Origin: Thiosocius teredinicola
Lineage (GTDB): Bacteria > Pseudomonadota > Gammaproteobacteria > Chromatiales > Chromatiaceae
DNA length: 64,000 nt
Reading direction: 5' to 3'
NCBI RefSeq assembly: GCF_002009425.1
Contig: NZ_CP019936.1
Location: forward strand, 62,001 to 126,000
The position numbers were made by a program, and so were the translations under genes. Under the pieces are notes generated by a model that searched no databases, was not told the DNA's origin, and worked only from the letters and a program-made list of their open reading frames with translations. Shown here in pieces: positions 55,007 through 64,000 of this stretch (position 1 is the first letter of the stretch; every line of letters begins with the position of its first letter).

Positions 55007-57826
55007 TCACAATTTGGTTCCGGACCTCATTGCCTCAGCGAGACGCTGTTCCACTTGTCGCTTGAAATGCAACACGTCGATCAGGCTGCAGCTGCTCTTG
55101 CCGCTGTTGTCGAACGACTTCATGCCGGTCAGGTACACCGGGTAGTCGATATTGCTGCGTCGCAGGCGACGTAGTTGGCTGGCGACCTGCGGGTAGAGTG
55201 ATGTGCCCAGTTGCTGCGAGTCGAACGACTGCTGGCCGAGGCGCAGACGAAAACCGTCTTCGATGCGACAGCGCGGACTGACAGTTACCACCAGTTCGAC
55301 GTAGTCGTCTCCCGCTGCCGGCGGCACCTTCATGATGCTGAGCTGCAGATCCCCCGATGCGACCCGATGAATGCGGGTGAATCTGACGTCGGGGCGTTGC
55401 GCCGCGCCGTCACCGCGCGGTCCGAGCAAACGATTCTCGATCACCGCATCGAGGAAGCGGCGTTGGTGGATCAGCAGATGGTATTCGTCGGCGCCCGACA
55501 TCCATTGACTGGTGAAGGCACCGTGTTGGTCGAAGAAATACAGGTGGATGCCGCGATCGGTCAATTCGTAGAAGACCTGGATCACCCCGGGTTCGCTGCG
55601 TTTGATCAGCGTGGGCAGGGGTGAATCCTGCATGCTGATACGGTCGATGCGCAGTGGCACATAGCCGTCCTGCGGATGCGCCAGGTAGTCATACAGCGCG
55701 TCCAGTTCGCCGATCGGCGACCAGTCGTATCGACCGTCGCGATAGCGAATCTCGTGAAACTGGTCGCTGATCCGCAGAAGGTAGCGCGCATTCTCGCCGA
55801 GTTGGTGGAAGGTGCTGCACACCGACTGCGCCAAGCGCGCCACACGGTTGGCGATCGCGCCGCCGCGGGTCGACGAAAAACTGTAGACCGCGATCGAGCC
55901 CGGTTTGTGCTTGTGCGGCGAGAACAGGTTGAGGTAACGGCAAAGGCAATCGAGCAAGCCGGTTCCGCCCTGTGGGTGGCGTTCGACGATCACCTCGCCC
56001 CAGCTGGTCAGGTAGACGTGTTCGATGTTCGCCACCAGGCACTCGTGTACCCCGCTGAAGCTCAGGGCGTCGACGCGTTCGCTGATCAGTTGATAGCCGG
56101 CATCGGCCAGCGTTGCCAGCGGGTTATGGCCGACATTAATGAACCAGATCGACTGCTTGCCCTGTGCCTCGTCGGCGTACGCCGTCAGATCGTGGTCTTC
56201 GGGCAGGGTGCGCGGAAAACGTTTACGCAGGGTTTTGAGAATCTTGTCCTGCTCCGGTTCGCCGTACCCCGGTGGCTTCGGCTGGTAGTGGATCTGCGTA
56301 CTGCGTTCGCAGATGCCGTTGATATGCATCCAGGTAAGAATCTCCACCAGACTGATGCAGCTCTTGACCGGTGTGTTGGGCATGTCTTCCGGCGGGTGCA
56401 GAAAAAGCTGCCAGCGCGCAGGATTGCCCGGCACCTTGCGCAGCCACAGCGTGCGTTCCGACAGGTCGCGCGAGATGCCGGGGTTGATGCGGTCGACCTT
56501 GCCGGGCCGCTTGTCGAGTGCGGCGTGCAGTTTTCTGCCGAGTAGCGCCAGTTCCTGCTGGTTCAACTCGGCGTCGGCATCCAGTTCGCGGGCGAACTCG
56601 GTCAGCAGGCGGTAGCTGCGCGACAGCTCCGATACCAGTGCCTCGCGTTCTTCGACGACGCGCTCCAGTTTCCATTCCGCACGCGTATCCAGTTGCCGGA
56701 TCTCGTTCTCCCCCCAGCCCCAATCGTTGCACTGCCTGATCATCTGTTCGCGACGCCAGTCCATCAGCAGGTTGGATCGCGCCAGCAGCTGCCCGGCCTT
56801 GAAATAGAAAGCACGGCGCGCCAGTTGCAGACGTGCCAGCTCGTTGCGTTCGGTGAAGTACTTGGTGATGCGACCGAGGATCAGCCGATAGGGATCGACC
56901 CGGTCGACATCCGCGTCGCCCCCTTCGTAGATAACGCGCTTGGTCTCCAGGCACAGCCAGTCGACCTTGGGGTATTCGGCCGCGTAGGCCTCGAGCAACA
57001 TCAGTTTCAGCAGCGACTTGTACGGTGCATCGATCCCCTTGAACAACTGCCAGTGGGCGACGCCGAAGAATTCGTTGGCCGGCAGCGTATGCAGGCCGCC
57101 GAAGTCGAGCCACTGATCGGCACGGATGAAACGCTTGCTGACCAGTCGTTGCGTGTATTGGGTGTAGTTCGCTTCCTGCTCGGGCGGCACGATCCACCAC
57201 ATCAGCGGGTTGCCGGCGAGCAGGATGCCGGTGCGGTAGAACTCCTCGAGCAGCAAGGTGTGTTGCGTATGGCCGCTGCTTTCTTTCGACAACTGTTCGA
57301 CTACGCCGCCGCGGAACGAATCGGCGTTCATCAGGAAGAAATGGGCGTGCAGGCCGATGCTCGAGGCGTACTGCTCCAACAGTTCTGCCTTGCGTCGCAG
57401 GGTGGCCAGTCCAGCCGCATCGATATCGCTGGTGTGACATAGCCAGAAGTCGAGATCGCTGCCGACGGTTTGGCCGAGGCTGCCCATGCTGCCCATCAGG
57501 TACAGGCCGAGTATGGCGTGTTCCTGGTGGTGACGTTTGTCTTCCTTGAAGCCGCGCGCATAGCGACGCGCGAGCAGAATCTGCATCCGATCCGGGCGGA
57601 AACCGGCGACGCCGCACGGTGTGTCGGACGAGACGAAGCCGGGCATCGTCGGGTGATTGACGTGCCACAGCAGCGGCAGCAGATCGAAGAAGTTGCTTTG
57701 TTCGTGGGTCAGGCTGGCGCGAATACGCGCCAGCCTTTGATCACCGAGTGCCAGAAAGCGCGCGACGATGCGGTTGAGGTCCTTGCGTCCGAGACCTTCC
57801 TGTTCGTCAACCGCCTGTGTCGTCAT
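55007..57826 (-). CDS. cyaA: Class I adenylate cyclase
   Basis: The protein has 939 residues and makes cAMP from ATP. The N-terminal catalytic half shows the nucleotidyltransferase signature LGLYLMGSMGSLGQTVGSDLDFWLCH (motif GSMGSLGQTVGSDLDFW, about residues 110-130). KVDWLCLETKRVIYEG and other class I motifs follow. The C-terminal regulatory half includes NICERSTQIHY-like and YFFDQHGAFTSQ segments. Length agrees with a slightly long enterobacterial CyaA. The gene begins 17 bp after the degenerate GGDEF gene, a pairing that brings cAMP and possibly cyclic-di-GMP signalling together. Confidence 0.94.
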   Translation of the reverse strand: MTTQAVDEQEGLGRKDLNRIVARFLALGDQRLARIRASLTHEQSNFFDLLPLLWHVNHPTMPGFVSSDTPCGVAGFRPDRMQILLARRYARGFKEDKRHHQEHAILGLYLMGSMGSLGQTVGSDLDFWLCHTSDIDAAGLATLRRKAELLEQYASSIGLHAHFFLMNADSFRGGVVEQLSKESSGHTQHTLLLEEFYRTGILLAGNPLMWWIVPPEQEANYTQYTQRLVSKRFIRADQWLDFGGLHTLPANEFFGVAHWQLFKGIDAPYKSLLKLMLLEAYAAEYPKVDWLCLETKRVIYEGGDADVDRVDPYRLILGRITKYFTERNELARLQLARRAFYFKAGQLLARSNLLMDWRREQMIRQCNDWGWGENEIRQLDTRAEWKLERVVEEREALVSELSRSYRLLTEFARELDADAELNQQELALLGRKLHAALDKRPGKVDRINPGISRDLSERTLWLRKVPGNPARWQLFLHPPEDMPNTPVKSCISLVEILTWMHINGICERSTQIHYQPKPPGYGEPEQDKILKTLRKRFPRTLPEDHDLTAYADEAQGKQSIWFINVGHNPLATLADAGYQLISERVDALSFSGVHECLVANIEHVYLTSWGEVIVERHPQGGTGLLDCLCRYLNLFSPHKHKPGSIAVYSFSSTRGGAIANRVARLAQSVCSTFHQLGENARYLLRISDQFHEIRYRDGRYDWSPIGELDALYDYLAHPQDGYVPLRIDRISMQDSPLPTLIKRSEPGVIQVFYELTDRGIHLYFFDQHGAFTSQWMSGADEYHLLIHQRRFLDAVIENRLLGPRGDGAAQRPDVRFTRIHRVASGDLQLSIMKVPPAAGDDYVELVVTVSPRCRIEDGFRLRLGQQSFDSQQLGTSLYPQVASQLRRLRRSNIDYPVYLTGMKSFDNSGKSSCSLIDVLHFKRQVEQRLAEAMRSGTKL

Positions 57827-57843
57827 CGCCGCTCACGCGGCTA

Positions 57844-58656
57844 TCAAGCGCCGCTGCTCTCCTGCATGTTTTGCAGCGTGCTGCGCAGCAGGGTGCGTTG
57901 GTCATCGCCTTTCTTCCAGCAGGCAACACCGAACGCCAGTTGCGGCATCAGTTCCGTATAGGCTTCCGGCAACTGGATGCTGCCCTGCTCATCGCGGATC
58001 TTGTCGACCAGGCCGCGCGCATCCTCTTCGGTCGTTTCCGGCAGTACCAGCAGGAAGGTGTTGTCTTCCCAGCGTGATATCTGGTCGACCCAACGCAGGC
58101 GGTCGCGCAGGAACTGCGATACAGCCAGGATGATCGGGTCGGTCGACAAAGGCTGAACGCCGTTGAACGCAGACAGGTCGACATGCACGAGCACCGTGCT
58201 CAGCGGATTCTGGTAACGCCGGCTGCGCGAGATGTGTAGGTCGAGGGCCTGCGTGATCGCGCGTTTGTTGGCCAACCCCGTCAGCTCGTCGGTCAGCTTC
58301 AGGTCTTCGACCTGTTGCATCAAGCGTGCGTTCTCTTCGGCAAGTTGTTCCTGTAGCGAGACGTCGGCCACGATGAACAGGCGTTGTGAGCCATCGTTTC
58401 CAATCAGTTCGCGGCACACCCAGCGATGGTCGGTGGGCATGCGGTACAACTTGGGCCCGGGTTCGAGCAGGTTGCGTACGTGTTCCGGTAGTTGCGCAAT
58501 CGACTTGCCGAGCAGTTCCGAGTCCTGCACTGCGAGCATATTGCACATGGCTTCGTTGACCCATACAACGCCGCCGTCGGTATCCAGCGTCAGCATTCCG
58601 AACGGCACTTGTTGCAGCAGGTTTTGATCGATTTCACTCATTTCGCTTTGTTCCAT
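57844..58656 (-). CDS. PAS-GGDEF-like protein with degenerate GGDEF motif
   Basis: The protein has 270 residues when started at the ATG at 58656, which follows GGGGGAG. The open frame continues to 58761. Residues about 10-115 form a PAS domain (FGMLTLDTDGGVVWVNEAMCNML). A coiled coil (EQLAEENARLMQQVEDLKL) leads to a GGDEF-type domain starting DELTGLANKRAI. Where the GGDEF signature should be, the sequence reads RWEDN (ISRWEDNTFLLVLP), so cyclase activity is unlikely. It could bind c-di-GMP or GTP, or act as a scaffold. It lies 17 bp upstream of cyaA, so it is probably co-expressed with it. Confidence 0.85.
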   Translation of the reverse strand: MEQSEMSEIDQNLLQQVPFGMLTLDTDGGVVWVNEAMCNMLAVQDSELLGKSIAQLPEHVRNLLEPGPKLYRMPTDHRWVCRELIGNDGSQRLFIVADVSLQEQLAEENARLMQQVEDLKLTDELTGLANKRAITQALDLHISRSRRYQNPLSTVLVHVDLSAFNGVQPLSTDPIILAVSQFLRDRLRWVDQISRWEDNTFLLVLPETTEEDARGLVDKIRDEQGSIQLPEAYTELMPQLAFGVACWKKGDDQRTLLRSTLQNMQESSGA

Positions 58657-58823
58657 TCGCTCCCCCAAAAGCGAGTCCCTAAAGACAGTTTGTTCCCCTG
58701 CTTTTAGGTCGGCCGATTGGCGGGCGTCTTTAGTCGAAATTTTGTCACCCACCCTTTCCAAAAATGGGGTTAGACGCGCAAGTAAGTGCCTACTCGCGGC
58801 TGATGTATTGGTATGACGTGCGC

Positions 58824-58837
58824 CGCCATTTATGGCG
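58824..58837. promoter_or_regulatory. Palindrome in the divergent GGDEF/hypothetical intergenic region
   Basis: CGCCAT-TT-ATGGCG is a perfect 6-2-6 palindrome about 32 bp before the plus-strand start. A second palindrome, TGTCTAGACA (58860-58869), runs into the start codon. These are possible operators for the divergent promoters. Confidence 0.3.
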
Positions 58838-58868
58838 ATATTGGTGAATCCGGCTAGGATGTCTAGAC

Positions 58869-59327
58869 ATGAGTGACCTCGATCGAAAGGCTCAACCTCC
58901 GGCTCGTGCGGCGTGTCTCAACCCCGCCCAACCGTTGTGGCAGGTGGCGCCCGTGCGTGATGAGGAAGGCCGGGCCCTGGCCGATTTCATGATGCTGATC
59001 CCGGGCTTGGGGGCGCGCTCGGCGTTGTGTCGCGATCAGGTCACCGAGGCGATCCGCGACGTGTGTGCATCGTTCGGCGAACGCGTGGCTTTCGCCAACA
59101 TGGATTTCTCGATCAATGTGCTTTGGGTCAGCGTGGCCGCGGAGCCGGGCCTGACCGGCAGTGTCGCGCGCTCCATCCGCCAACGGGTACCGGATGCGTT
59201 GTTGGTCGGGGGGCAGCTCGGCCAGGCGCATACGCTGCAGGCAGCGCCGTCAGCGACGCGTTTCTGGCGGCATATCCGGCAGTTGAAGCGTCGCACCCGC
59301 TTGCTGTTACGCGGACCGCAGCGTTAG
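58869..59327 (+). CDS. Hypothetical protein, conserved-looking, unknown function
   Basis: The protein has 152 residues. It has an N-terminal proline/charged stretch, then a mixed alpha/beta domain (LADFMMLIPGLGARS, AIRDVCASFGERVAFANMDFSINVLWVSVAAEPGL in parts) and a basic C-terminal tail (FWRHIRQLKRRTRLLLRG). It has no signal peptide, metal site or known motif. The tail suggests binding to membrane or nucleic acid, but I do not recognise the family. AGGAT lies nine bases before the ATG. It is divergent from the GGDEF gene. Confidence 0.65.
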   Translation: MSDLDRKAQPPARAACLNPAQPLWQVAPVRDEEGRALADFMMLIPGLGARSALCRDQVTEAIRDVCASFGERVAFANMDFSINVLWVSVAAEPGLTGSVARSIRQRVPDALLVGGQLGQAHTLQAAPSATRFWRHIRQLKRRTRLLLRGPQR

Positions 59328-59372
59328 CGAAGAGGCGCGCGACAGGCGGCTTCGGACGCAGTACGTCCCGGT

Positions 59373-59729
59373 TTAGTCGTATTCATCGGCGCGACGGGCA
59401 TCGCCGCGTACCCGCTCGGCCGGGTAACGTGCCTGGTTGACGGCCATTTTGCGGTAGGCGCTGTCGACGAGGTCGATGTCGAGCCGTTCGGCCAGCCGGA
59501 TCAGGTAGATCAGGATGTCGGCCATCTCGAAGCCGACCTCCTGCTTTTTGTCGGCGTCGAGATTGGCGCTCTGTTCCTCGCTGAGCCACTGAAAGTGCTC
59601 CAGCAGTTCACCGGCCTCGCCGGCCAGCGCCATACTCAGGTTCTTCGGCGAATGAAATTGTTCCCAATCGCGCTCGCGGGCGAATGCCAGCAGTTGCGCA
59701 TTGAGATCGTCGAGACTGTCTTTGGCCAT
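59373..59729 (-). CDS. MazG-like nucleotide pyrophosphohydrolase
   Basis: This 118-residue all-helical protein begins MAKDSLDDLNAQLLAFARER. The metal-binding motifs EAGELLEHFQWL and EVGFEMADILIYLIRLAE give the EExxE-12-28-ExxD pattern of the MazG/dCTPase (RS21-C6) group. Such enzymes hydrolyse non-canonical or excess dNTPs to monophosphates and cleanse the nucleotide pool. The frame is open far upstream (to 60950), but that part is antisense to nothing real and lies over argH. CAGGG before the ATG at 59729 fixes the start. It lies downstream of argH on the same strand. Confidence 0.88.
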   Translation of the reverse strand: MAKDSLDDLNAQLLAFARERDWEQFHSPKNLSMALAGEAGELLEHFQWLSEEQSANLDADKKQEVGFEMADILIYLIRLAERLDIDLVDSAYRKMAVNQARYPAERVRGDARRADEYD

Positions 59730-59803
59730 GATGCCCTGCCATGCGTGGTCAGCGATGGCGGTTATCTCAACACGTTGTGCCGGGCCACGGCCAGACCGGG
59801 TTC

Positions 59804-61183
59804 TCAGGCGAGCTTTTTCCGGGCGCGCGCGATCGCGGCCTTGACCTGGGCGGGCGCGGTGCCGCCGATGTGGTCGCGTGCGGCAACCGAGCCTTCGAGC
59901 GTCAGGCAGTCGAACACGTCGCTGTCGATCACGTCGGAAAAGCCCTGCAGTTGCTCGAGGCTGAGATCCGCCAGGTCGCAACGTTTGTCGACACAATAGG
60001 CGACCGACTTGCCGACCACCTCGTGGGCGTCGCGGAACGGCACGCCCTTGCGCACCAGGTAATCGGCCAGATCGGTGGCGGTGGCAAACCCCTTGGAGGC
60101 GGCGTCGCGCATCGCATCGGCGTTGCAGGTGACCGCCGGCATCATGTCGGCGAATACCTTGAGCGAGCCTTTCACATTGTCGACCGCGTCGAACAGCGGT
60201 TCTTTGTCTTCCTGGTTGTCCTTGTTGTACGCCAGCGGTTGCGACTTCATCAGCGTCAGCAGTGCCATCAGGTGACCGAACACGCGGCCGGATTTGCCGC
60301 GGATCAGTTCCGGTACGTCCGGGTTCTTCTTCTGCGGCATGATCGACGAACCGGTGCAGAAGCTGTCGGACAGCGTGATGAAGTGGAATTGCGCGGATGA
60401 CCAGATGATCAGCTCTTCGCTCATGCGTGACAGGTGCATCATCAGGATGCTGGCGGCCGCGGCGAATTCGATCGCGAAGTCGCGATCTGAGACCGCATCG
60501 AGCGAGTTTTCCGCCGGGCGCTCGAAGCCGAGCAGCTCCGCCGTGAGCTGACGGTCGATCGGATAGGTTGTACCGGCCAGTGCCGCAGCACCCAGCGGCA
60601 TGACGTTGAGCCGCCTGGCGCAGTCGGCCATGCGTTCGTGATCGCGGTCGAGCATCTCGAACCAGGCCATCATGTGGTGGCCGAAGGTGATCGGCTGAGC
60701 AGTCTGCAGGTGGGTGAAACCGGGCAGGATCGTATCCGTCTCGCGCTCGGCCAGATCGAGCAGCGCGTGCTGCAGGCGGCGGATAGCGTCGCCGATCGTC
60801 GCCAGTTCGTCGCGCAGCCATAGCCGGACATCGGTCGCAACCTGGTCGTTGCGCGAGCGCCCGGTGTGCAACTTTTTGCCGGCGATGCCGATATCTTCGG
60901 TCAGGGCGGCCTCGATGTTCATGTGCACGTCTTCGAGTGCGATCGACCAATCGAATTGGCCGGCCTCGATCTGCGCCATGATGCGCTCGAGTCCGGCGAT
61001 GATGGCGTCGCGCTCGGCGTCACTCAAAATGCCCTGCTTGGCGAGCATCGTGGCATGCGCGATCGAGCCCTGGACGTCGTAGGGTGCTAGGCGCTGGTCG
61101 AACTCCACCGACGCTGTGAAGGCTTCGACGAAGGCATCGGTCGGCTCGGCGAAACGGCCGGCCCAGAGCTTTTTATCCGACAT
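59804..61183 (-). CDS. argH: Argininosuccinate lyase
   Basis: ArgH performs the last step of arginine synthesis, splitting argininosuccinate to arginine and fumarate. It has 459 residues from the start [20 protein letters not shown], with open frame upstream to 61372 that is not part of the gene. The fumarase-superfamily signature [12 protein letters not shown] is present, with [16 protein letters not shown] and [16 protein letters not shown]. It is divergent from algZ, as in Pseudomonas and relatives. A perfect TATAAT lies on the minus strand upstream. Confidence 0.97.
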   Translation of the reverse strand: MSDKKLWAGRFAEPTDAFVEAFTASVEFDQRLAPYDVQGSIAHATMLAKQGILSDAERDAIIAGLERIMAQIEAGQFDWSIALEDVHMNIEAALTEDIGIAGKKLHTGRSRNDQVATDVRLWLRDELATIGDAIRRLQHALLDLAERETDTILPGFTHLQTAQPITFGHHMMAWFEMLDRDHERMADCARRLNVMPLGAAALAGTTYPIDRQLTAELLGFERPAENSLDAVSDRDFAIEFAAAASILMMHLSRMSEELIIWSSAQFHFITLSDSFCTGSSIMPQKKNPDVPELIRGKSGRVFGHLMALLTLMKSQPLAYNKDNQEDKEPLFDAVDNVKGSLKVFADMMPAVTCNADAMRDAASKGFATATDLADYLVRKGVPFRDAHEVVGKSVAYCVDKRCDLADLSLEQLQGFSDVIDSDVFDCLTLEGSVAARDHIGGTAPAQVKAAIARARKKLA

Positions 61184-61214
61184 GAACAAGGCACCAGAAC
61201 TGAGAAAGGACGCG

Positions 61215-61220
61215 ATTATA
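61215..61220 (-). promoter_or_regulatory. Candidate argH -10 element
   Basis: The minus strand reads TATAAT 31 bases before the argH ATG. No convincing -35 hexamer is visible at 17-18 bases. Confidence 0.4.
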
Positions 61221-61264
61221 CTCGCTTCGCGCCGACCACACTGAGCACGCCAGCGGAACGCTTT

Positions 61265-61270
61265 TATACT
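61265..61270 (+). promoter_or_regulatory. Candidate -10 element directly before algZ
   Basis: TATACT lies just 7 bases before the algZ ATG at 61278. If used, the transcript would be almost leaderless. No ribosome site is visible before the ATG. Confidence 0.35.
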
Positions 61271-61277
61271 TCGACCG

Positions 61278-62297
61278 ATGACTTCATCTGCCCACCGCGC
61301 CTTTCTGCCGAACTTCTGTGCCATCCCGATGGTGTTCGCGGTGGTGGTCAGCGCCGAGCTGCTGGCGATCATCCTGACACTGGGTGCCTACACCCAGGCC
61401 TCGGCATTCTGGGTCGAGCTGAGCATGCGCTCGCTTTACATCCAGTGGATTGCGCTCAGCGTCAGCGCCTTTTACTGCATTTTGCGCAAGCCTCTGGCGC
61501 GATTGGATCATACGGCTGCCGGCGTTGCCGCCTGGTTGGTAATCGTGGCCGTCACCGCACTGGTATTCGGGGCCGCCCAGGCATTGGGGCTGCGTCAGGG
61601 TGAACCGGTGATGCCTGCCCTGGCACATCACGTCGCGATCGCCGGGATCGTCGGCGTGGTGATCCTGCGTTACCTGTATGAGCAGCACCGCGAACGCCAG
61701 CGTGAGCTGGCCGAGTCGGATGCGCGTCTGCAGGCTCTGCAGGCCCGGATTCGGCCGCACTTCCTGTTCAACAGCATGAACACCATCGCCAACCTGACAC
61801 GTGTCGATGCCGCACTCGCCGAGCAGGTGGTGCAGGACCTGTCGGACCTGTTTCGCGCGACGCTGTCGCAGGCCGATACCCTGTCGACGCTCGAGCGCGA
61901 GCTGGAACTCGCGCACGGTTATCTGCGCATCGAGGGGCAGCGCCTGGGCGATCGCCTGCGCATGCGTTGGGATTGGGAGGAGCTGCCGATGGACGCGAAG
62001 ATGCCGCCGCTGCTGCTCCAGCCGTTGCTCGAGAACGCCGTCTATCATGGCATCGAGCCGGCAACCGATGGCGGTGAGATCGCTGTGAGTGCGCGTTACC
62101 GCAACGGGATCATCAATATCGCCGTACGCAACACCCTGCCCGAAGGGGCGACGACCTCGTCACGCCGCGGTAACCGCATGGCGCAGCGCAATGTGCGTGA
62201 GCGTCTGGAGGCGGCGTTCGGTCCGGCGGCAGGTATGGTCGTCGGGCAGGTCGATGACTGTTACCAGGTGCGCATCCATTTTCCGGTGAAGACCTGA
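61278..62297 (+). CDS. algZ: LytS/AlgZ-type sensor histidine kinase
   Basis: The protein has 339 residues. The N-terminal half has four membrane helices (starting [20 protein letters not shown], as in AlgZ/FimS). The kinase half has the His_kinase/LytS motif [17 protein letters not shown] with His161, the coiled linker [17 protein letters not shown], and an HATPase region with [18 protein letters not shown]. Its stop overlaps the start of algR (ATGA-type junction at 62297). With AlgR it forms a two-component system, which in Pseudomonas controls alginate, type IV pili and rhamnolipids. Confidence 0.93.
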   Translation: MTSSAHRAFLPNFCAIPMVFAVVVSAELLAIILTLGAYTQASAFWVELSMRSLYIQWIALSVSAFYCILRKPLARLDHTAAGVAAWLVIVAVTALVFGAAQALGLRQGEPVMPALAHHVAIAGIVGVVILRYLYEQHRERQRELAESDARLQALQARIRPHFLFNSMNTIANLTRVDAALAEQVVQDLSDLFRATLSQADTLSTLERELELAHGYLRIEGQRLGDRLRMRWDWEELPMDAKMPPLLLQPLLENAVYHGIEPATDGGEIAVSARYRNGIINIAVRNTLPEGATTSSRRGNRMAQRNVRERLEAAFGPAAGMVVGQVDDCYQVRIHFPVKT

Positions 62298-63019
62298 TGG
62301 ACGTTTTGATTGCAGACGACGAAGCGCCGGCGCGCGCACGTTTGGTATCGCTGCTCGAGGCTGCCGGCCCGGATTACCGGATCGTCGGTGAGGCCAGCAA
62401 TGGCGCCGAGGTGCTGGAACACTGCGCAAAGATACCGGTCGACCTGGTGTTGCTGGATATCCGCATGCCGGGTGTGGACGGCATCGAGGCCGCGTTGACC
62501 CTTGCAGGGCAGTCGAATCCGCCGGCGGTGGTATTCGTGACGGCTTACGATGAGCATGCCTTGGCCGCGTTCGAGGCCAACGCTATCGATTACCTGCTCA
62601 AGCCGGTGCGACCCGAGCGGCTACAACGCGCGCTCGACAAGGCCCGTGCACTGAGCAGCGACCAGCAGCAAGCATTGGCGGCCGACTACGGCTACATCAC
62701 CGTCAGCTACCGCGGCGGCGTGAAACGCATACCGGCCGACGAGGTGATCTTTCTGCGCGCCGATGCCAAGTATGTCGAGGTGTGGCATGCCGAGGGCATG
62801 GCGCTGACCGAGGAGTCGTTGCGCGCGATCGAAGAGCGCCTGCCGGAGCGTTTTCTGCGTGTGCATCGTGCGGCGCTGGTAAGTCCGGAAAAAATTTCCG
62901 AGATCCACAAAGATGCCGCCGGCCAGCTGGTGCTGGCGATGCGCGGCACCGATGAGCAGGTCGACGTCAGTCGTCGGCATGCACCGACGGTGCGGCGGCT
63001 GATTCGCGGCTGTGACTGA
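62297..63019 (+). CDS. algR: LytTR-family response regulator AlgR
   Basis: The protein has 240 residues. The receiver has Asp7-Asp8, phosphoacceptor Asp54 (VLLDIRMPGV) and Lys in YLLKPVRPE. The C-terminal LytTR DNA-binding domain runs from about 140 to 236 (RIPADEVIFLRADAKYVEVWHAEG, FLRVHRAALVSPEKI as partial motifs). The start overlaps the algZ stop by one base. Targets in this organism are unknown. In related bacteria AlgR controls surface-associated traits. Confidence 0.94.
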   Translation: MDVLIADDEAPARARLVSLLEAAGPDYRIVGEASNGAEVLEHCAKIPVDLVLLDIRMPGVDGIEAALTLAGQSNPPAVVFVTAYDEHALAAFEANAIDYLLKPVRPERLQRALDKARALSSDQQQALAADYGYITVSYRGGVKRIPADEVIFLRADAKYVEVWHAEGMALTEESLRAIEERLPERFLRVHRAALVSPEKISEIHKDAAGQLVLAMRGTDEQVDVSRRHAPTVRRLIRGCD

Positions 63020-63037
63020 GCGGCGGTGATAACATAG

Positions 63038-64000
<963 letters not shown>

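Noticed and set aside
56223-57668. Second minus-strand frame inside cyaA
   Set aside because: It is an arginine/glutamine-rich frameshift shadow of the adenylate cyclase gene.
59730-60950. Long upstream extension of the MazG-like frame
   Set aside because: It overlaps argH in another frame. The ribosome site and family length place the start at 59729.

Overview
The window looks like a piece of a gammaproteobacterial chromosome. The base composition is GC-rich. It carries gene neighbourhoods typical of that class: GGDEF-cyaA, lptM-lysA-dapF-DUF484-xerC, hslVU, DUF971-ubiE-ubiJ-ubiB, and argH divergent from algZ-algR. A single-chain pyruvate:ferredoxin oxidoreductase, TRAP and SLC13-type transporters and very acidic RTX adhesins suggest a marine or sediment lineage, perhaps Chromatiales-like. 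That placement is inference, since no rRNA or other phylogenetic marker was examined. I saw no rRNA, tRNA, CRISPR array, transposase or phage gene.

Layout. 1-4.05 kb: the end of a TRAP transporter (small permease cut by the window edge, large permease), a secreted PilJ/NarX-like sensor-domain protein and ModA. 4.1-8.25 kb: minus strand, DUF2058, then the ubiquinone block ubiB, ubiJ, ubiE and DUF971. 8.4-16.3 kb: accessory genes (two ion-transporter-type permeases, a membrane-anchored TIR protein, M48 and M23 peptidases, an esterase, small membrane proteins). 16.3-21.4 kb: minus strand, a dihydroorotate-dehydrogenase-like protein, nifJ and a small conserved protein. 21.5-47.6 kb: a LapA-type giant adhesin locus. 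47.6-58.7 kb: minus strand, hslU, hslV, xerC, DUF484, dapF, a methyltransferase, lysA, lptM, a glycine-zipper lipoprotein, cyaA and a degenerate GGDEF protein. 58.9-64 kb: a hypothetical protein, a MazG-like protein, argH, algZ-algR and hemB (cut by the window end).

The most interesting region is the adhesin locus. A type I secretion ATPase, its HlyD adaptor and a LuxR-type regulator are followed by two LapA-like adhesins (5,104 and 1,573 aa), then a TolC-family outer membrane protein. Both adhesins begin with the same retention module, including a LapG-type di-alanine cleavage motif, and end with the same secretion signal. They share an identical 105-residue Ig-like repeat unit, 38 exact-period copies plus one diverged copy in the first and 8 in the second. 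Their upstream regions share a 19-bp dyad (17/19 identical) with conserved spacing to a downstream CTGAC element. This suggests co-regulation, perhaps by the adjacent LuxR-type protein, whose receiver domain looks degenerate.

The whole 8.25-47.6 kb interval lies between hslU and DUF971-ubiE, genes that are commonly close neighbours in related bacteria and here remain collinear on the minus strand. The interval may therefore be a large insertion or a rearrangement product. FNR/DNR-like dyads lie upstream of nifJ and of the PilJ-domain gene.
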